Source: Massilia aurea
Lineage (GTDB): Bacteria > Pseudomonadota > Gammaproteobacteria > Burkholderiales > Burkholderiaceae_D
Direction: 5' to 3'
Assembly (NCBI RefSeq): GCF_024753205.1
Contig: NZ_JANUGZ010000001.1
Location: forward strand, 930,001-994,000
DNA: 64,000 bases
The translations under genes were made by a program, and so were the position numbers. The notes beneath the pieces are model-generated. The model was given only the letters and a program-made list of their open reading frames with translations. It searched no databases and was not told the DNA's origin. Shown piece after piece: positions 16,560 to 24,832 of the stretch (the first letter of the stretch is position 1; each line of letters begins with the position of its first letter).

Positions 16560-17882
16560 ATGTATCCGTTGCGTTTTGCCGTCACCAGTTTGTTCGCTTT
16601 TCTGCTGTTGGGACAAGCGGCCCACGCCGCTCCCGTGATCACGAAACAAGCGCTGCAACAGGATATCGATCTCGTGCTCCGGACCGTGCGCGAGCAGCAT
16701 CCGGACCTGGGGTTTTCGACGAGCGATGCGGCCGTGACCGCTGCGCTGGAAGCGATCAGGCGCGACCTGCCCCCGTCGATGACGCGCGACGAAGCGTGGC
16801 GCCAGCTGGCCCGCCTCAATCCGCTGCTGGCTGACGGGCATCTTGCGATCACGCTGACCGACTGGCGCGCCGATACCGCAGCACACCGCGCTGCCGGCGG
16901 CGCCCTGTTCCCGTTCGACGTGGCGTTCGATCCGCAGGGCCGGCTCGTCATCGATGCCGCACTGGGAGGTGCAGCGTCACCCCTGGCCGGCGCGCGCATT
17001 GTCGCCATTGACGGCATGCCGGTCGACACGCTCGTGACCACCCTGGCCTCTCGCGTCCACGGCGATACGCCCGCGATGCGCATGGCCCTGCTGGCGCAGC
17101 GCTGGTGGCTGTATCACTGGAAAACGCTCGGCCCGGCGCAGCAGTACCGGCTCGTGATCGAACGCGATGGCAAACGCAGCGAGCTTGCGATCCCCGGCAG
17201 CATGGACCAGCCGCGCATGCTGCAGGACGAGGTCGACATCGCGCGCCTGTACCGGCTCGACACCGTGCCCGGCTGTTCGGCGGTCCTGACCGTCAACGCG
17301 TTCGATAGCGCCCACCTGGCAGATTTCGTCGCTTTTACCCGGGCTGCGTTCACGCGCATGGGGCAGGAACACATCAGGCACCTCGTCATCGACATCCGCG
17401 CCAACACCGGCGGCGACGACGTCATGTGGCTCGACGGCTTGATGCCATATCTGGCAACAGCGCGATACCGCACCGGCTCGAGCGCGATCAAACGCGTGTT
17501 GCGCGCCAACCCCGAGCGCGGCGAACAGGTCGGCCAGATCATCCACACGCAGATCGCCACCTGGCGCGAGCCGCAACCCGACCAGCCCGCCCGCTTCAGC
17601 GGCAAGGTTGAGGTGGCGATCGGTCCGCTGACCTACTCGTCGAGCGTGCTGTTTGCCAATGTGATGCAGGACTTCGGCTTTGCCACCTTGGTCGGCACCG
17701 GCGGCGCGGCCCGGCGCAGCCAGTCGGGCGGCGTGTATGGTGTGCCGCTGCCGCAGTCAGGCCTGACGCTGTGGATACCGCGCTTCGTGCTCGATCCACC
17801 GGGCGGCGCGCCGAAGGGCGCCCTGCTCAGCGCGCAGGCGCCGTGGAATCCGCGCGCCGCAACTGCATGTCCGGCATTGTGA
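16560..17882 (+). CDS. Secreted S41-like (C-terminal processing protease-type) peptidase
   Basis: 440 aa starting MYPLRFAVTSLFAFLLLGQAAHAA, a clear signal peptide. A helical N-terminal cap (~25-110) with LADGHLAIT precedes a PDZ-like segment (~135-200, including ARIVAIDGMPV). The catalytic core has IRHLVIDIRANTGGDD (the S41 DxRxNxGG motif) and IGPLTYSSSVLFANVMQD, where the second or third Ser would be the nucleophile, followed by VGTGGAARRSQSGG. The substrate is unknown; such proteins are periplasmic or surface proteases. A TTG at 16539 with CAGGAG is an alternative start that would lengthen the signal peptide by 7 residues. Its last 56 bases overlap the convergent gene ending at 17827. Confidence 0.82.
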   Translation: MYPLRFAVTSLFAFLLLGQAAHAAPVITKQALQQDIDLVLRTVREQHPDLGFSTSDAAVTAALEAIRRDLPPSMTRDEAWRQLARLNPLLADGHLAITLTDWRADTAAHRAAGGALFPFDVAFDPQGRLVIDAALGGAASPLAGARIVAIDGMPVDTLVTTLASRVHGDTPAMRMALLAQRWWLYHWKTLGPAQQYRLVIERDGKRSELAIPGSMDQPRMLQDEVDIARLYRLDTVPGCSAVLTVNAFDSAHLADFVAFTRAAFTRMGQEHIRHLVIDIRANTGGDDVMWLDGLMPYLATARYRTGSSAIKRVLRANPERGEQVGQIIHTQIATWREPQPDQPARFSGKVEVAIGPLTYSSSVLFANVMQDFGFATLVGTGGAARRSQSGGVYGVPLPQSGLTLWIPRFVLDPPGGAPKGALLSAQAPWNPRAATACPAL

Positions 17883-18318
17883 CCGTACGCGTCTGCTCCG
17901 GCGAGACGGCCAGCAGCGCCTGCTCGATCTGGCGGTTGCGCAGGGCGCTGAAGACGATGAGGCTGCCCTCACCCAGCACCATCGCGGCGAATGCCGCCAG
18001 CGCTGCCCACGGACCACCGAACAACCAGGCTGCGGCAAGGACTGCTATACCAAGAAAATACAGATCCAGCACCAGATCGAAGGCCATGAACCAGGGGCTG
18101 TATTTGAGTCCCACGGTGGGGCTGGACAGATCGCGCCAGCCCAGTACCTTCTGCCAGTTACCCGGCTCACTCAGCGCAACGGCAAAGGTCGATCCTGCCG
18201 TGGGGGCGCGTTTGTGATCGAGCACGACGGCGAACTCGCATTTGCCGCCCGCTTCAAAACTGAATGTCCCCGACTGGACGTCGAATACCCGCTCGAAGCG
18301 GACTGTCTCAATGTACAT
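17827..18318 (-). CDS. Hypothetical two-TM membrane protein
   Basis: 163 aa. The N-terminal ~60 residues are soluble (ETVRFERVFDVQSGTFSFEAGGKCEFAVVLDHKR); two adjacent membrane spans follow, YSPWFMAFDLVLDLYFLGIAVLAAAWLF and GPWAALAAFAAMVLGEGSLIVFSAL (~75-130), then a short polar tail. I do not recognise the family. It starts about 90 nt after the end of ldhA, which is transcribed in the same direction. Its 3' end overlaps the S41-like gene by 56 nt in convergent orientation. The tail codons in the overlap (DMQLRRADSTAPAR) look less constrained, so the true stop context may be shared by chance. Confidence 0.6.
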   Translation of the reverse strand: MYIETVRFERVFDVQSGTFSFEAGGKCEFAVVLDHKRAPTAGSTFAVALSEPGNWQKVLGWRDLSSPTVGLKYSPWFMAFDLVLDLYFLGIAVLAAAWLFGGPWAALAAFAAMVLGEGSLIVFSALRNRQIEQALLAVSPEQTRTVTMPDMQLRRADSTAPAR

Positions 18319-18408
18319 GTGTGTTCTCCCATGTTTGGCCTGCTCACTGCACCGTAACGCAGGCGAGGTGCGCTGTCCAGTAGTCAGGGCGGTTCATGTA
18401 TCTTTTCG

Positions 18409-19401
18409 TCAGCCGGGAATGCGGTTGACCAGCGCTTCGCCGCGCTCGAAGGCACTGATGCTGTCGATGGTCGTGCGCATGATCTGGCCGATCGCCTCGA
18501 CCGTGAAGAACGCCTGGTGGCCGGTGACGATCACGTTCGGGAACGACACCAGGCGCTGGATCACGTCGTCGAGGATGATCGTCGACGACAGGTCCTGGAA
18601 GAACAGGCTCGCCTCCTGCTCGTAGACGTCGATTGCCAGCCCGCCCAGCTGGCCGGTCTTGAGCGCCTGGACCACGGCATCGGTATCGACCAGCCCGCCG
18701 CGACTGGTGTTGATCAGCACGCAGCCGCGCTTGACGCGCGCCAGCGCGGCCGCATCGACGATATGGTGCGTCGCATCCAGCAGCGGGCAATGGAGCGAAA
18801 CGACATCGCTGCACGCCAGCAACTCGTCCACGCCCAGGTAGCGCCCGCCCAGCGCCTCGAATGCCGGCGTCGGATACAGATCGTGTCCCACGAGCGTGCA
18901 GCCAAAGCCGGCCATGATGCGGGCGAAGATCAGCCCGATCTTGCCGGTGCCGATCACACCGACCGTCTTGCCGTGCAAGTCGAACCCCATCAGCCCATCG
19001 AGGTCGAAGTTGCCTTCGCGTGTGCGCACGCTGGCGCGCGCGATCTTGCGGTTCACGGCCAGCAACAGGCCGACCGCAAACTCGGCAACCGAATTTGGCG
19101 AATAGTCGGTAATGCGCACGACCTCGATGCCGAGCCGGCGCGCAGCGGCGGCGTCGATATGGTTGTAGCCGGTCGAGCGCGTGGCCACGAGGCGCGTGCC
19201 CTGCCGCGCAAGGATCTCCAGAACGGCAGCATCGACCGTGTCGTTGACGAAGACGCAGACCGCCACGCACCCGGTCGCCTGGCTGGCCGTCTGGACACTG
19301 AGCCGCTCTTCGATGAACAAAAGCGCATGACCGACCCCGTCATTGGCCTGCGCCAGCATGGTCTTGTCATAGCGGCGTGCACTGAATACGGCTGTTTTCA
19401 A
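18409..19401 (-). CDS. ldhA: D-lactate dehydrogenase (fermentative, LdhA-type)
   Basis: 330-aa D-2-hydroxyacid dehydrogenase that reduces pyruvate to D-lactate with NADH. It begins MKTAVFSARRYDK, a hallmark of the LdhA group. The NAD-binding motif is VGVIGTGKIGLIFARI (~145-160). Catalytic residues are the Arg in LINTSRGGLVDT, the Glu in DVYEQEASLFF and the His in VTGHQAFFT. The motif SPNSVAEFAVGLLLAVNRKI is also typical. Length fits E. coli LdhA (329). The product would regenerate NAD+ under low oxygen. The upstream gap to the divergent DUF4124 gene is 192 nt. Confidence 0.93.
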   Translation of the reverse strand: MKTAVFSARRYDKTMLAQANDGVGHALLFIEERLSVQTASQATGCVAVCVFVNDTVDAAVLEILARQGTRLVATRSTGYNHIDAAAARRLGIEVVRITDYSPNSVAEFAVGLLLAVNRKIARASVRTREGNFDLDGLMGFDLHGKTVGVIGTGKIGLIFARIMAGFGCTLVGHDLYPTPAFEALGGRYLGVDELLACSDVVSLHCPLLDATHHIVDAAALARVKRGCVLINTSRGGLVDTDAVVQALKTGQLGGLAIDVYEQEASLFFQDLSSTIILDDVIQRLVSFPNVIVTGHQAFFTVEAIGQIMRTTIDSISAFERGEALVNRIPG

Positions 19402-19593
19402 GCGTTTCTCCTGAGTGAATCATGGTCAAGTCGTTATACGCCCTTGCCCACCATAAGCACAGACAAACCGCCGATTGCTGGCAAATGAACGGCGCGCAGG
19501 CCTACAAATGAATGTGAACTGGCGCACAGAAACCAAATGATGCAAATAAGACAATAAACTTGTTGAATTTGAAACCGAACCGAGGAGTCGATC

Positions 19594-19977
19594 ATGAAGC
19601 GTCATATCTGCCAACTGTGCCTGCTGGCCGCCACCATGATGGCTGCACCGGTTGCGTTTTCCGAGACCAGCATCGTCAAATGTATCGACGACGCCGGCCG
19701 TGTGACGCTCACCGATCGTGCTTGCGAGACGGGCGCCACCACCGTGCGAATGGCCGGCGAACCCGCCAACGATGGCGTGACGCGCGTTCCGGCCCACCCA
19801 TTGGTTGCTGACGCCAGCGTCCTCCCCCCGCCGCGCGCGTCGCAGCGCATCCATATGCCGGTCACCCGTGTCGCGTCCAGGCCCCTGGCCAGCGACATCG
19901 CGACGCTCAAGGCAGCACGTGCGCAGTTCGTGCTGAGCGACGTGCGTTCGACGCCTGCGTTAGCCGGCCTCGACTGA
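19594..19977 (+). CDS. Small secreted DUF4124-like protein
   Basis: 127 aa with signal peptide MKRHICQLCLLAATMMAAPVAFS. The mature N-terminus, TSIVKCIDDAGRVTLTDRACETGA, has the K-C-x-D-x-x-G-x-x-x-x-T-D-x-x-C pattern of DUF4124, a small periplasmic domain common in proteobacteria with unknown function. The rest is low-complexity, rich in Ala, Pro, Val and Arg. ATG 19594 follows GAGGAG at good spacing. It stands alone between ldhA and the PEP-CTERM gene. Confidence 0.75.
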   Translation: MKRHICQLCLLAATMMAAPVAFSETSIVKCIDDAGRVTLTDRACETGATTVRMAGEPANDGVTRVPAHPLVADASVLPPPRASQRIHMPVTRVASRPLASDIATLKAARAQFVLSDVRSTPALAGLD

Positions 19978-20091
19978 ACGCGCCCTGTCGTTTCATTGAA
20001 AACTGTCGATGCAATTTACACCCAATCATCAATCGGTTTGCCCAGCGTCAAAATAGGTAGCTAAATCAATAACCTATTAAAGATTAGAAGA

Positions 20092-20108
20092 CTGGCATGC
20101 TAATTGCA
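20092..20108 (+). promoter_or_regulatory. Sigma-54 (RpoN) promoter upstream of the PEP-CTERM gene
   Basis: CTGGCATGCTAATTGCA fits the -24/-12 consensus YTGGCACG-N4-TTGCW with one mismatch and exact GG-GC spacing, 33 nt before the start codon. A 7-bp inverted repeat (AATAGGT at 20052-20058, ACCTATT at 20072-20078) lies just upstream and could bind a regulator. Confidence 0.75.
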
Positions 20109-20141
20109 TAACTGACAAGTACATACTTACCGGAGGCTATC

Positions 20142-20735
20142 TTGTCAGCGCGCTCATTCAAACAACTCTTGGTCGGCATGTCGCTTCTTGCCGCCACCTC
20201 TGCCTTTGCCGCACCATTCACCTTTGACGTTGCGGGCGTCCGGAGCATCGGCACGATCGGTAGCGAGGGTAACGACGTGTATGAAATCAATGTCGGGGCC
20301 AACGCAACCATTACCAGCGTCAACTACAACTTCAACGTGACCGCCTTTGCCCCAAGCTATTTGTCTGAAATGGCGTTCGCGTTCACGAATTCCGGCCTGA
20401 CGAAAGGCTTGCAACTGAACCCGGATATCGATCTTACGCAGTCCGGTACGGAGACCTTCGCGGGCATGCTGGATCTGGTTGCGGAGGGCGTGAGCTTTAG
20501 CGTGGATGCCGATGGCATTCTGCGCCTCGAGTTTTATGAAGATTTCAACGATACCGGGATTTCGCCGGATGGCGTCTGGAATTTTGGCACCATCACGTTC
20601 AATACGGACGCCATCGACGTCCCGCCTGGCAGTGAAGTACCGGAGCCGGCCAGTGGCTTGCTGATCGGCGCTGGCCTGGCGCTGATGGGCTATACAGCCC
20701 GCCGTCGTCGCAACGCCGTCACGACTGCAGCCTGA
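20142..20735 (+). CDS. PEP-CTERM domain surface/exopolymer protein
   Basis: 197 aa. Signal peptide SFKQLLVGMSLLAATSAFAA, then a ~140-residue beta-rich domain (VAGVRSIGTIGSEGNDVYEINVGANATITSVNYNF) and a C-terminal sorting signal: VPEP motif (in SEVPEPASG), a hydrophobic span LLIGAGLALMGYTA and an Arg cluster RRRR. Such signals are cut by exosortase; the proteins are often exported and linked to exopolysaccharide and floc formation. The start is TTG 20142, with GGAGG 5 nt upstream; no in-frame ATG lies before the signal peptide. No exosortase gene is in the window. The sigma-54 promoter just upstream fits the known RpoN/PrsK-PrsR control of PEP-CTERM genes. Confidence 0.88.
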   Translation: MSARSFKQLLVGMSLLAATSAFAAPFTFDVAGVRSIGTIGSEGNDVYEINVGANATITSVNYNFNVTAFAPSYLSEMAFAFTNSGLTKGLQLNPDIDLTQSGTETFAGMLDLVAEGVSFSVDADGILRLEFYEDFNDTGISPDGVWNFGTITFNTDAIDVPPGSEVPEPASGLLIGAGLALMGYTARRRRNAVTTAA

Positions 20736-20819
20736 TCGCCCTGCATCAGTACAGTCAGTCACCCGCCCATGGGCGGTTGGCACACCGTGACGCTGTCTGA
20801 CGGCAGCAGACGTTGCCGG

Positions 20820-23759
20820 CTAATGCAAGCGCGTGACGCTGGCCAGATGTGACGTCGGCGGCTTGTCCCACTCGCTCAGCAGCGCCAGCAAGGCTGGATC
20901 CTGGATGAAGCTGGCGCTGGAGCGTCCTTCCAGGATGCGCTCGGGCGGCATCGAGCGCGCCACGACGAACCCCTGCACGTAATCGACACCGATTTCCTGC
21001 AGCGTCTGGACTGTGGCCGCATCCTCGGCCCACTCCGCGATCGTCTTCATGCCCAGGTTGACAGCCAGGCTGACAATGGCCTCGACGATCGCCACGTTGG
21101 CCGGATGCGCATTGATATTGACGATGAAGTTGCCATCGATCTTGAGCACGTCCGCCGGCAGCTCTTTCAGGTACGAGAACGAGGTGTAACCGGCGCCGAA
21201 ATCATCCAGCGCGACCTTCACGCCGAAGCCGCGCACCTGGTCGATGAAGCGGCGCGTGTTGTCCAGATCGTGCAAGGCCACGCTCTCGGTGATTTCGAGG
21301 CACAGGCGGCTGGCCACGTGCACGTAGCGGCCGAGAATGTCGAACGTGTCCTGCACGAAGCGCTCGTCGTTGAGCGATGCGCCCGACAGGTTCATGCAGA
21401 CGAAGCGAGTATTGACCAACTCGTCGTTATGCTCGGCGATCCAGGCCAGCGTGCTCGTGAGCACCCAGCGGTCGATCATGCTCGCACGCCCGCTTTTTTC
21501 GGCGGCGACGATCACGGCGCCGGCCGGCACGACGCGGCCATCGGGCTCGCGCATGCGCAGCAGCACCTCGAAATTGAGCGATTCCAGCGGCGTGCGCAGC
21601 GACATGATCGGCTGCATTTCGAGCAGCAGGCCGTCGGTGGCGCCCGGGCCCGACAGGCGCTCGACCATGTCGAGTTCGGCGGCGCGCTGGCGGAATGCAT
21701 CGGCATCGCGCTCGTATACGACCAGGCCGTCGCCCGTGCCGGTCTTGGCTTCGCGGCAGGCGCGGTCGGCAGTGGAGACGGCATCCTTCATCGGCATGCC
21801 CGGCACCACCTCGATCAGCCCGACCGACGCGCGCACGTGGAACGCCTTGTCACCCACGCGGTAGGGCGTGTTGCCCAGCCGGTCGACGATGCCGCGAATG
21901 ATGATCGAGGCCAGCGGAATCGCTGTCTCGGGCATCACTATCACGAATTCGTCGCCGCCCACGCGGCCCAGTTGCTGGCCGCCGGCCAGCATCGCGCCCA
22001 TCCGTTCGCAGACCTGCTTGAGCACTTCGTCACCGGCGCCGTGCCCGAACAGATCGTTGATCAGCTTGAAGCGGTCGAGGTCGACATATGCCAGCGCCAT
22101 TGGCCGGCCGGCTGCCAGGCTTGCACTGGCATTGCTGAACTCGCGCTCGATGCCGCGCCGGTTGAAGACCTTGGTCAATGGATCGTTGTTGGCCATGAAG
22201 CGCAGCTGCTCGGTGGCCTTGTGTTTCTCGGTGGTGTCCTGCAGCACGCCCTCGATGCGCGACCTGGCCAGCGTGGCGCTGACCTGGAAGCGCTGGCCGC
22301 CTTCTCGGCTGGTCAGCTCCATCTCGGCTTCGACTTTTGCATGGACCTGCTCGTGCAGCGCGGCCCAGCTCGCTTCAGTGAAGTACTGGCGCCACGCTGT
22401 ACGGCCCGCCGTGAAGTCGGTCATGCCCAGCATTTTCTGCAGCGCCGGGTTCACGCTCAAAAAGTGGCCGTAGATATCAAGCGTAAACAGGCCGACCGGC
22501 ATCGCCTTGTACGCATGCTCGAGTTCTTCCTGTGCTTCCTGGCGCTTCTCGGTTTCCATGCGCATCTGTTCAGCCACGGCCAGCGCCGCCAGCAGGCTCG
22601 ATGCGAGCGCCGCGGTGACGCTGTTGATCACGCCCAGCAGTTCGCGCATGCCGAACGCGGCCGACGCGACTTCGGCCAGCGACGCCATGAAGGTGACAGC
22701 GAACGAGGCGGCGAACCAGGCCGCAACCCGCGTGCGGGATTCGATGATGATCTTGAAGAGGCCAATCGTCATCAACGAGAAGCAGCACGCAAGGATGCCC
22801 CACATCAGCGGCAGGTACATGCCATACGGGACCAGGATGGCGGCGGCCAGCATCGGCATGCACAGCCACTGCATGACGCGCATCGGCACCACGTAGCGCA
22901 TCTCGGCCAGGTGATCCTTCAGCAGCGCCTGGTACAGCGTCAGCGTCGCGATGCCGTACATCGTGAACGTGACGGCGCGGCTGCGCAGCAGCCAGTCGGA
23001 CGGCACCGCCTGGCCGAGCCACTGGATGTCCCAGCCGGCCGACAACGCCCCCACGCGCAGGTTCAGGATCAGCCAGCCGGCAAACATGACGTACACCGGC
23101 TGCCGGTTGATCAGTGCCGTGATCAGAATGAACAGCGCCAGCACGATCATGCCGCCGTCGAGCAGGCCCGACTTGCGGTGGTACTGCTTGACCGACAGCG
23201 CGTACTGTTCGATGGGCCACTGCACGACCGTCAGGCGCGCAGGGCCCGCGAACGTGCCGCGGCACAGCAGCTGGCGCGGCAACGGCGCAACGCTCAGCGC
23301 GAAGCCGGCCTTGTCGGCGCGCAGCAGGCCGGTGCTGTCGCTGCGGCTGGCCGTGCCCAGCGGGGCCAGCGAAGCCGCGTTCCAGCAAGCGATATCGAGC
23401 GCGTGGCGTGACGGGAATTCGAGCACCTGTGCACCCGGGCGCGGCATCGGCTCGATGACGAACCAGACCGGCGCTTCGGACAGATGGGTGTCATGCGTGT
23501 TGGTCAGCGGGCGCTCGCGCGCCGGCCCGAGTGCGCTGGCAGGATCGAGCGTGCCGGCCGGATCGGCCAGCACGTGCATCGTCAGCGGCACGTCGCCGCT
23601 GGTGCGGTATTCGTCGTGCCAGAAAACGAGCGCAATCAGCGACACCACCGCGATCCCGATCGGGATGAGGTAGTAAGAAAATGTCTTCAGAATCAGTTCG
23701 ACCGCCGCTTGCAACGCGGCTGGCAGCGAAGCACGAAACTGATGGGAAAGCTTGGGCAT
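20820..23759 (-). CDS. Membrane-bound GGDEF-EAL cyclic-di-GMP protein with PAS domain
   Basis: 979 aa. A first TM segment (~22-45) is followed by a ~150-residue periplasmic domain and seven or eight further TM segments (~195-410), resembling 7TM-sensor (7TMR-DISM-like) proteins. A PAS domain (~430-530, AMPVGLFTLDIYGHFLSVNPALQKMLG) precedes the GGDEF domain (~545-700) with intact GRVGGDEF, then EAL (~720-960) with FEVLLR, NLSG, EITES, DDFGAGYTSFSYLKELPADVLKIDG and a final Q-G-F. Both active sites look intact, so it may make or degrade c-di-GMP. ATG 23759 is chosen; a TTG 13 codons upstream is less likely. It lies between the PEP-CTERM gene and an acyltransferase, a neighbourhood hinting at matrix control. 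Confidence 0.88.
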   Translation of the reverse strand: MPKLSHQFRASLPAALQAAVELILKTFSYYLIPIGIAVVSLIALVFWHDEYRTSGDVPLTMHVLADPAGTLDPASALGPARERPLTNTHDTHLSEAPVWFVIEPMPRPGAQVLEFPSRHALDIACWNAASLAPLGTASRSDSTGLLRADKAGFALSVAPLPRQLLCRGTFAGPARLTVVQWPIEQYALSVKQYHRKSGLLDGGMIVLALFILITALINRQPVYVMFAGWLILNLRVGALSAGWDIQWLGQAVPSDWLLRSRAVTFTMYGIATLTLYQALLKDHLAEMRYVVPMRVMQWLCMPMLAAAILVPYGMYLPLMWGILACCFSLMTIGLFKIIIESRTRVAAWFAASFAVTFMASLAEVASAAFGMRELLGVINSVTAALASSLLAALAVAEQMRMETEKRQEAQEELEHAYKAMPVGLFTLDIYGHFLSVNPALQKMLGMTDFTAGRTAWRQYFTEASWAALHEQVHAKVEAEMELTSREGGQRFQVSATLARSRIEGVLQDTTEKHKATEQLRFMANNDPLTKVFNRRGIEREFSNASASLAAGRPMALAYVDLDRFKLINDLFGHGAGDEVLKQVCERMGAMLAGGQQLGRVGGDEFVIVMPETAIPLASIIIRGIVDRLGNTPYRVGDKAFHVRASVGLIEVVPGMPMKDAVSTADRACREAKTGTGDGLVVYERDADAFRQRAAELDMVERLSGPGATDGLLLEMQPIMSLRTPLESLNFEVLLRMREPDGRVVPAGAVIVAAEKSGRASMIDRWVLTSTLAWIAEHNDELVNTRFVCMNLSGASLNDERFVQDTFDILGRYVHVASRLCLEITESVALHDLDNTRRFIDQVRGFGVKVALDDFGAGYTSFSYLKELPADVLKIDGNFIVNINAHPANVAIVEAIVSLAVNLGMKTIAEWAEDAATVQTLQEIGVDYVQGFVVARSMPPERILEGRSSASFIQDPALLALLSEWDKPPTSHLASVTRLH

Positions 23760-23894
23760 GAGCGGCCTTGGTAATACGCGTGACCACCGCGCAGACAACG
23801 ACGGCCACTAAAGCGCAAGGATACAGCTTTAGCGTAGTGCCGTCATGCCCTTCGTAGTTGAACAACCGTCGGTTTCGCGCGGTGTAATGCGGCC

Positions 23895-24653
23895 TCAGGC
23901 GACAGCCAGTTGTTCCTGGGCCGGCCATTCCGGTACCGATGGGAAGACGACAGGACCGATGTCGATATCCGGGTGCACCGTGTTGAAGAAGAAGTCGAGC
24001 ATCGGATGCCGCGCCTCGGTCCACCTTTGCTGGAAGGTGGCGATCTCGAAGGCCATCACGCGGTGCGGGATATTGCCGACATGGCGCAGGGGCACCAGGC
24101 CATCTTCCGGGAACACATCGACGAACAGCATCTGCTCGTATTGCCGGTCGACCGGCGGGCGGCCTGTCGCCACCGAGAAGTCGATTGCGTTGTCTTCGCA
24201 ATACATGAAACACGCCTTGACCAATGCAATTTTTACCATGCGCCCCACCCGCCCTTCATCGACGGCCAGCCGGGTGGCCTCGACCAGCCGCTTGCCTCGC
24301 AGCCAGTCGGGCAAGACCACCGATTCTTCCACACCCAGCGGCCGGTGCAGGTTGGTGCGGATGCGGGTACTGCCGATCGCCGTCCCGTCGAGCTTGGACT
24401 CGGCCAGCAGCACGATCGTGTCGGCATCGAAGTCAGCCGCTTCAGGCTGCGCCAGGGTGCGTGCGAAATCCGGCACGTGGCGCGCATAGGCGGCGTGGCG
24501 GATCTTCACGGCTTTGAGCAAGTCGGCCTGGGTCTGTACCCGGCGGATCGTGAACGGCAATCGTTCGGTCACGCTGCCGGCGACCGGAGGACGCACCGAA
24601 CGTGGTCGCGACAGCGTGGCTGGGTGGATGACGGCGGCGGTGAACTGCTCCAT
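23895..24653 (-). CDS. FeeM/LuxI-like N-acyltransferase (N-acyl amino acid synthase type)
   Basis: 252 aa with a GNAT-like fold of the FeeM/acyl-homoserine-lactone-synthase type. Features: AVKIRHAAYARHVP near residue 48 (the R..Y segment), DFDADTIVLLAESKLDGTAIGSTRIRTN (Asp-x-Asp then strand and Gly-Ser-x-Arg) and LVEATRLAVDEGR (E.tR.av motif). FeeM enzymes join long-chain acyl groups from acyl carrier protein to amino acids. A related family of acyltransferases is associated with PEP-CTERM/exosortase systems. AAGGAG lies 7 nt before ATG 24653. Product and substrate are not predictable from the sequence; a plain GNAT acetyltransferase is the alternative. Confidence 0.65.
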   Translation of the reverse strand: MEQFTAAVIHPATLSRPRSVRPPVAGSVTERLPFTIRRVQTQADLLKAVKIRHAAYARHVPDFARTLAQPEAADFDADTIVLLAESKLDGTAIGSTRIRTNLHRPLGVEESVVLPDWLRGKRLVEATRLAVDEGRVGRMVKIALVKACFMYCEDNAIDFSVATGRPPVDRQYEQMLFVDVFPEDGLVPLRHVGNIPHRVMAFEIATFQQRWTEARHPMLDFFFNTVHPDIDIGPVVFPSVPEWPAQEQLAVA

Positions 24654-24832
24654 GGCGGAACTCCTTGATTGATTAAGAGAAACAGAAATTAACTGGATTC
24701 AATTATCAATCCGCTTACGGAGAATCGATTTACAGAGCAGGCCTACTTTTCACCTTCAGTTTGAATGAGCGAGAAACCAGGAAAAATGGCTACGTCACGC
24801 GGACCATGTGCGTTGCATAACGGCGGCTGTCA

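Noticed and set aside
21105-23411. Long open frame (768 codons) on the plus strand opposite the GGDEF-EAL gene
   Set aside because: It is antisense to a clearly conserved protein, has a His/Arg/Ala/Gln-rich composition typical of GC-rich shadow frames and no domain.
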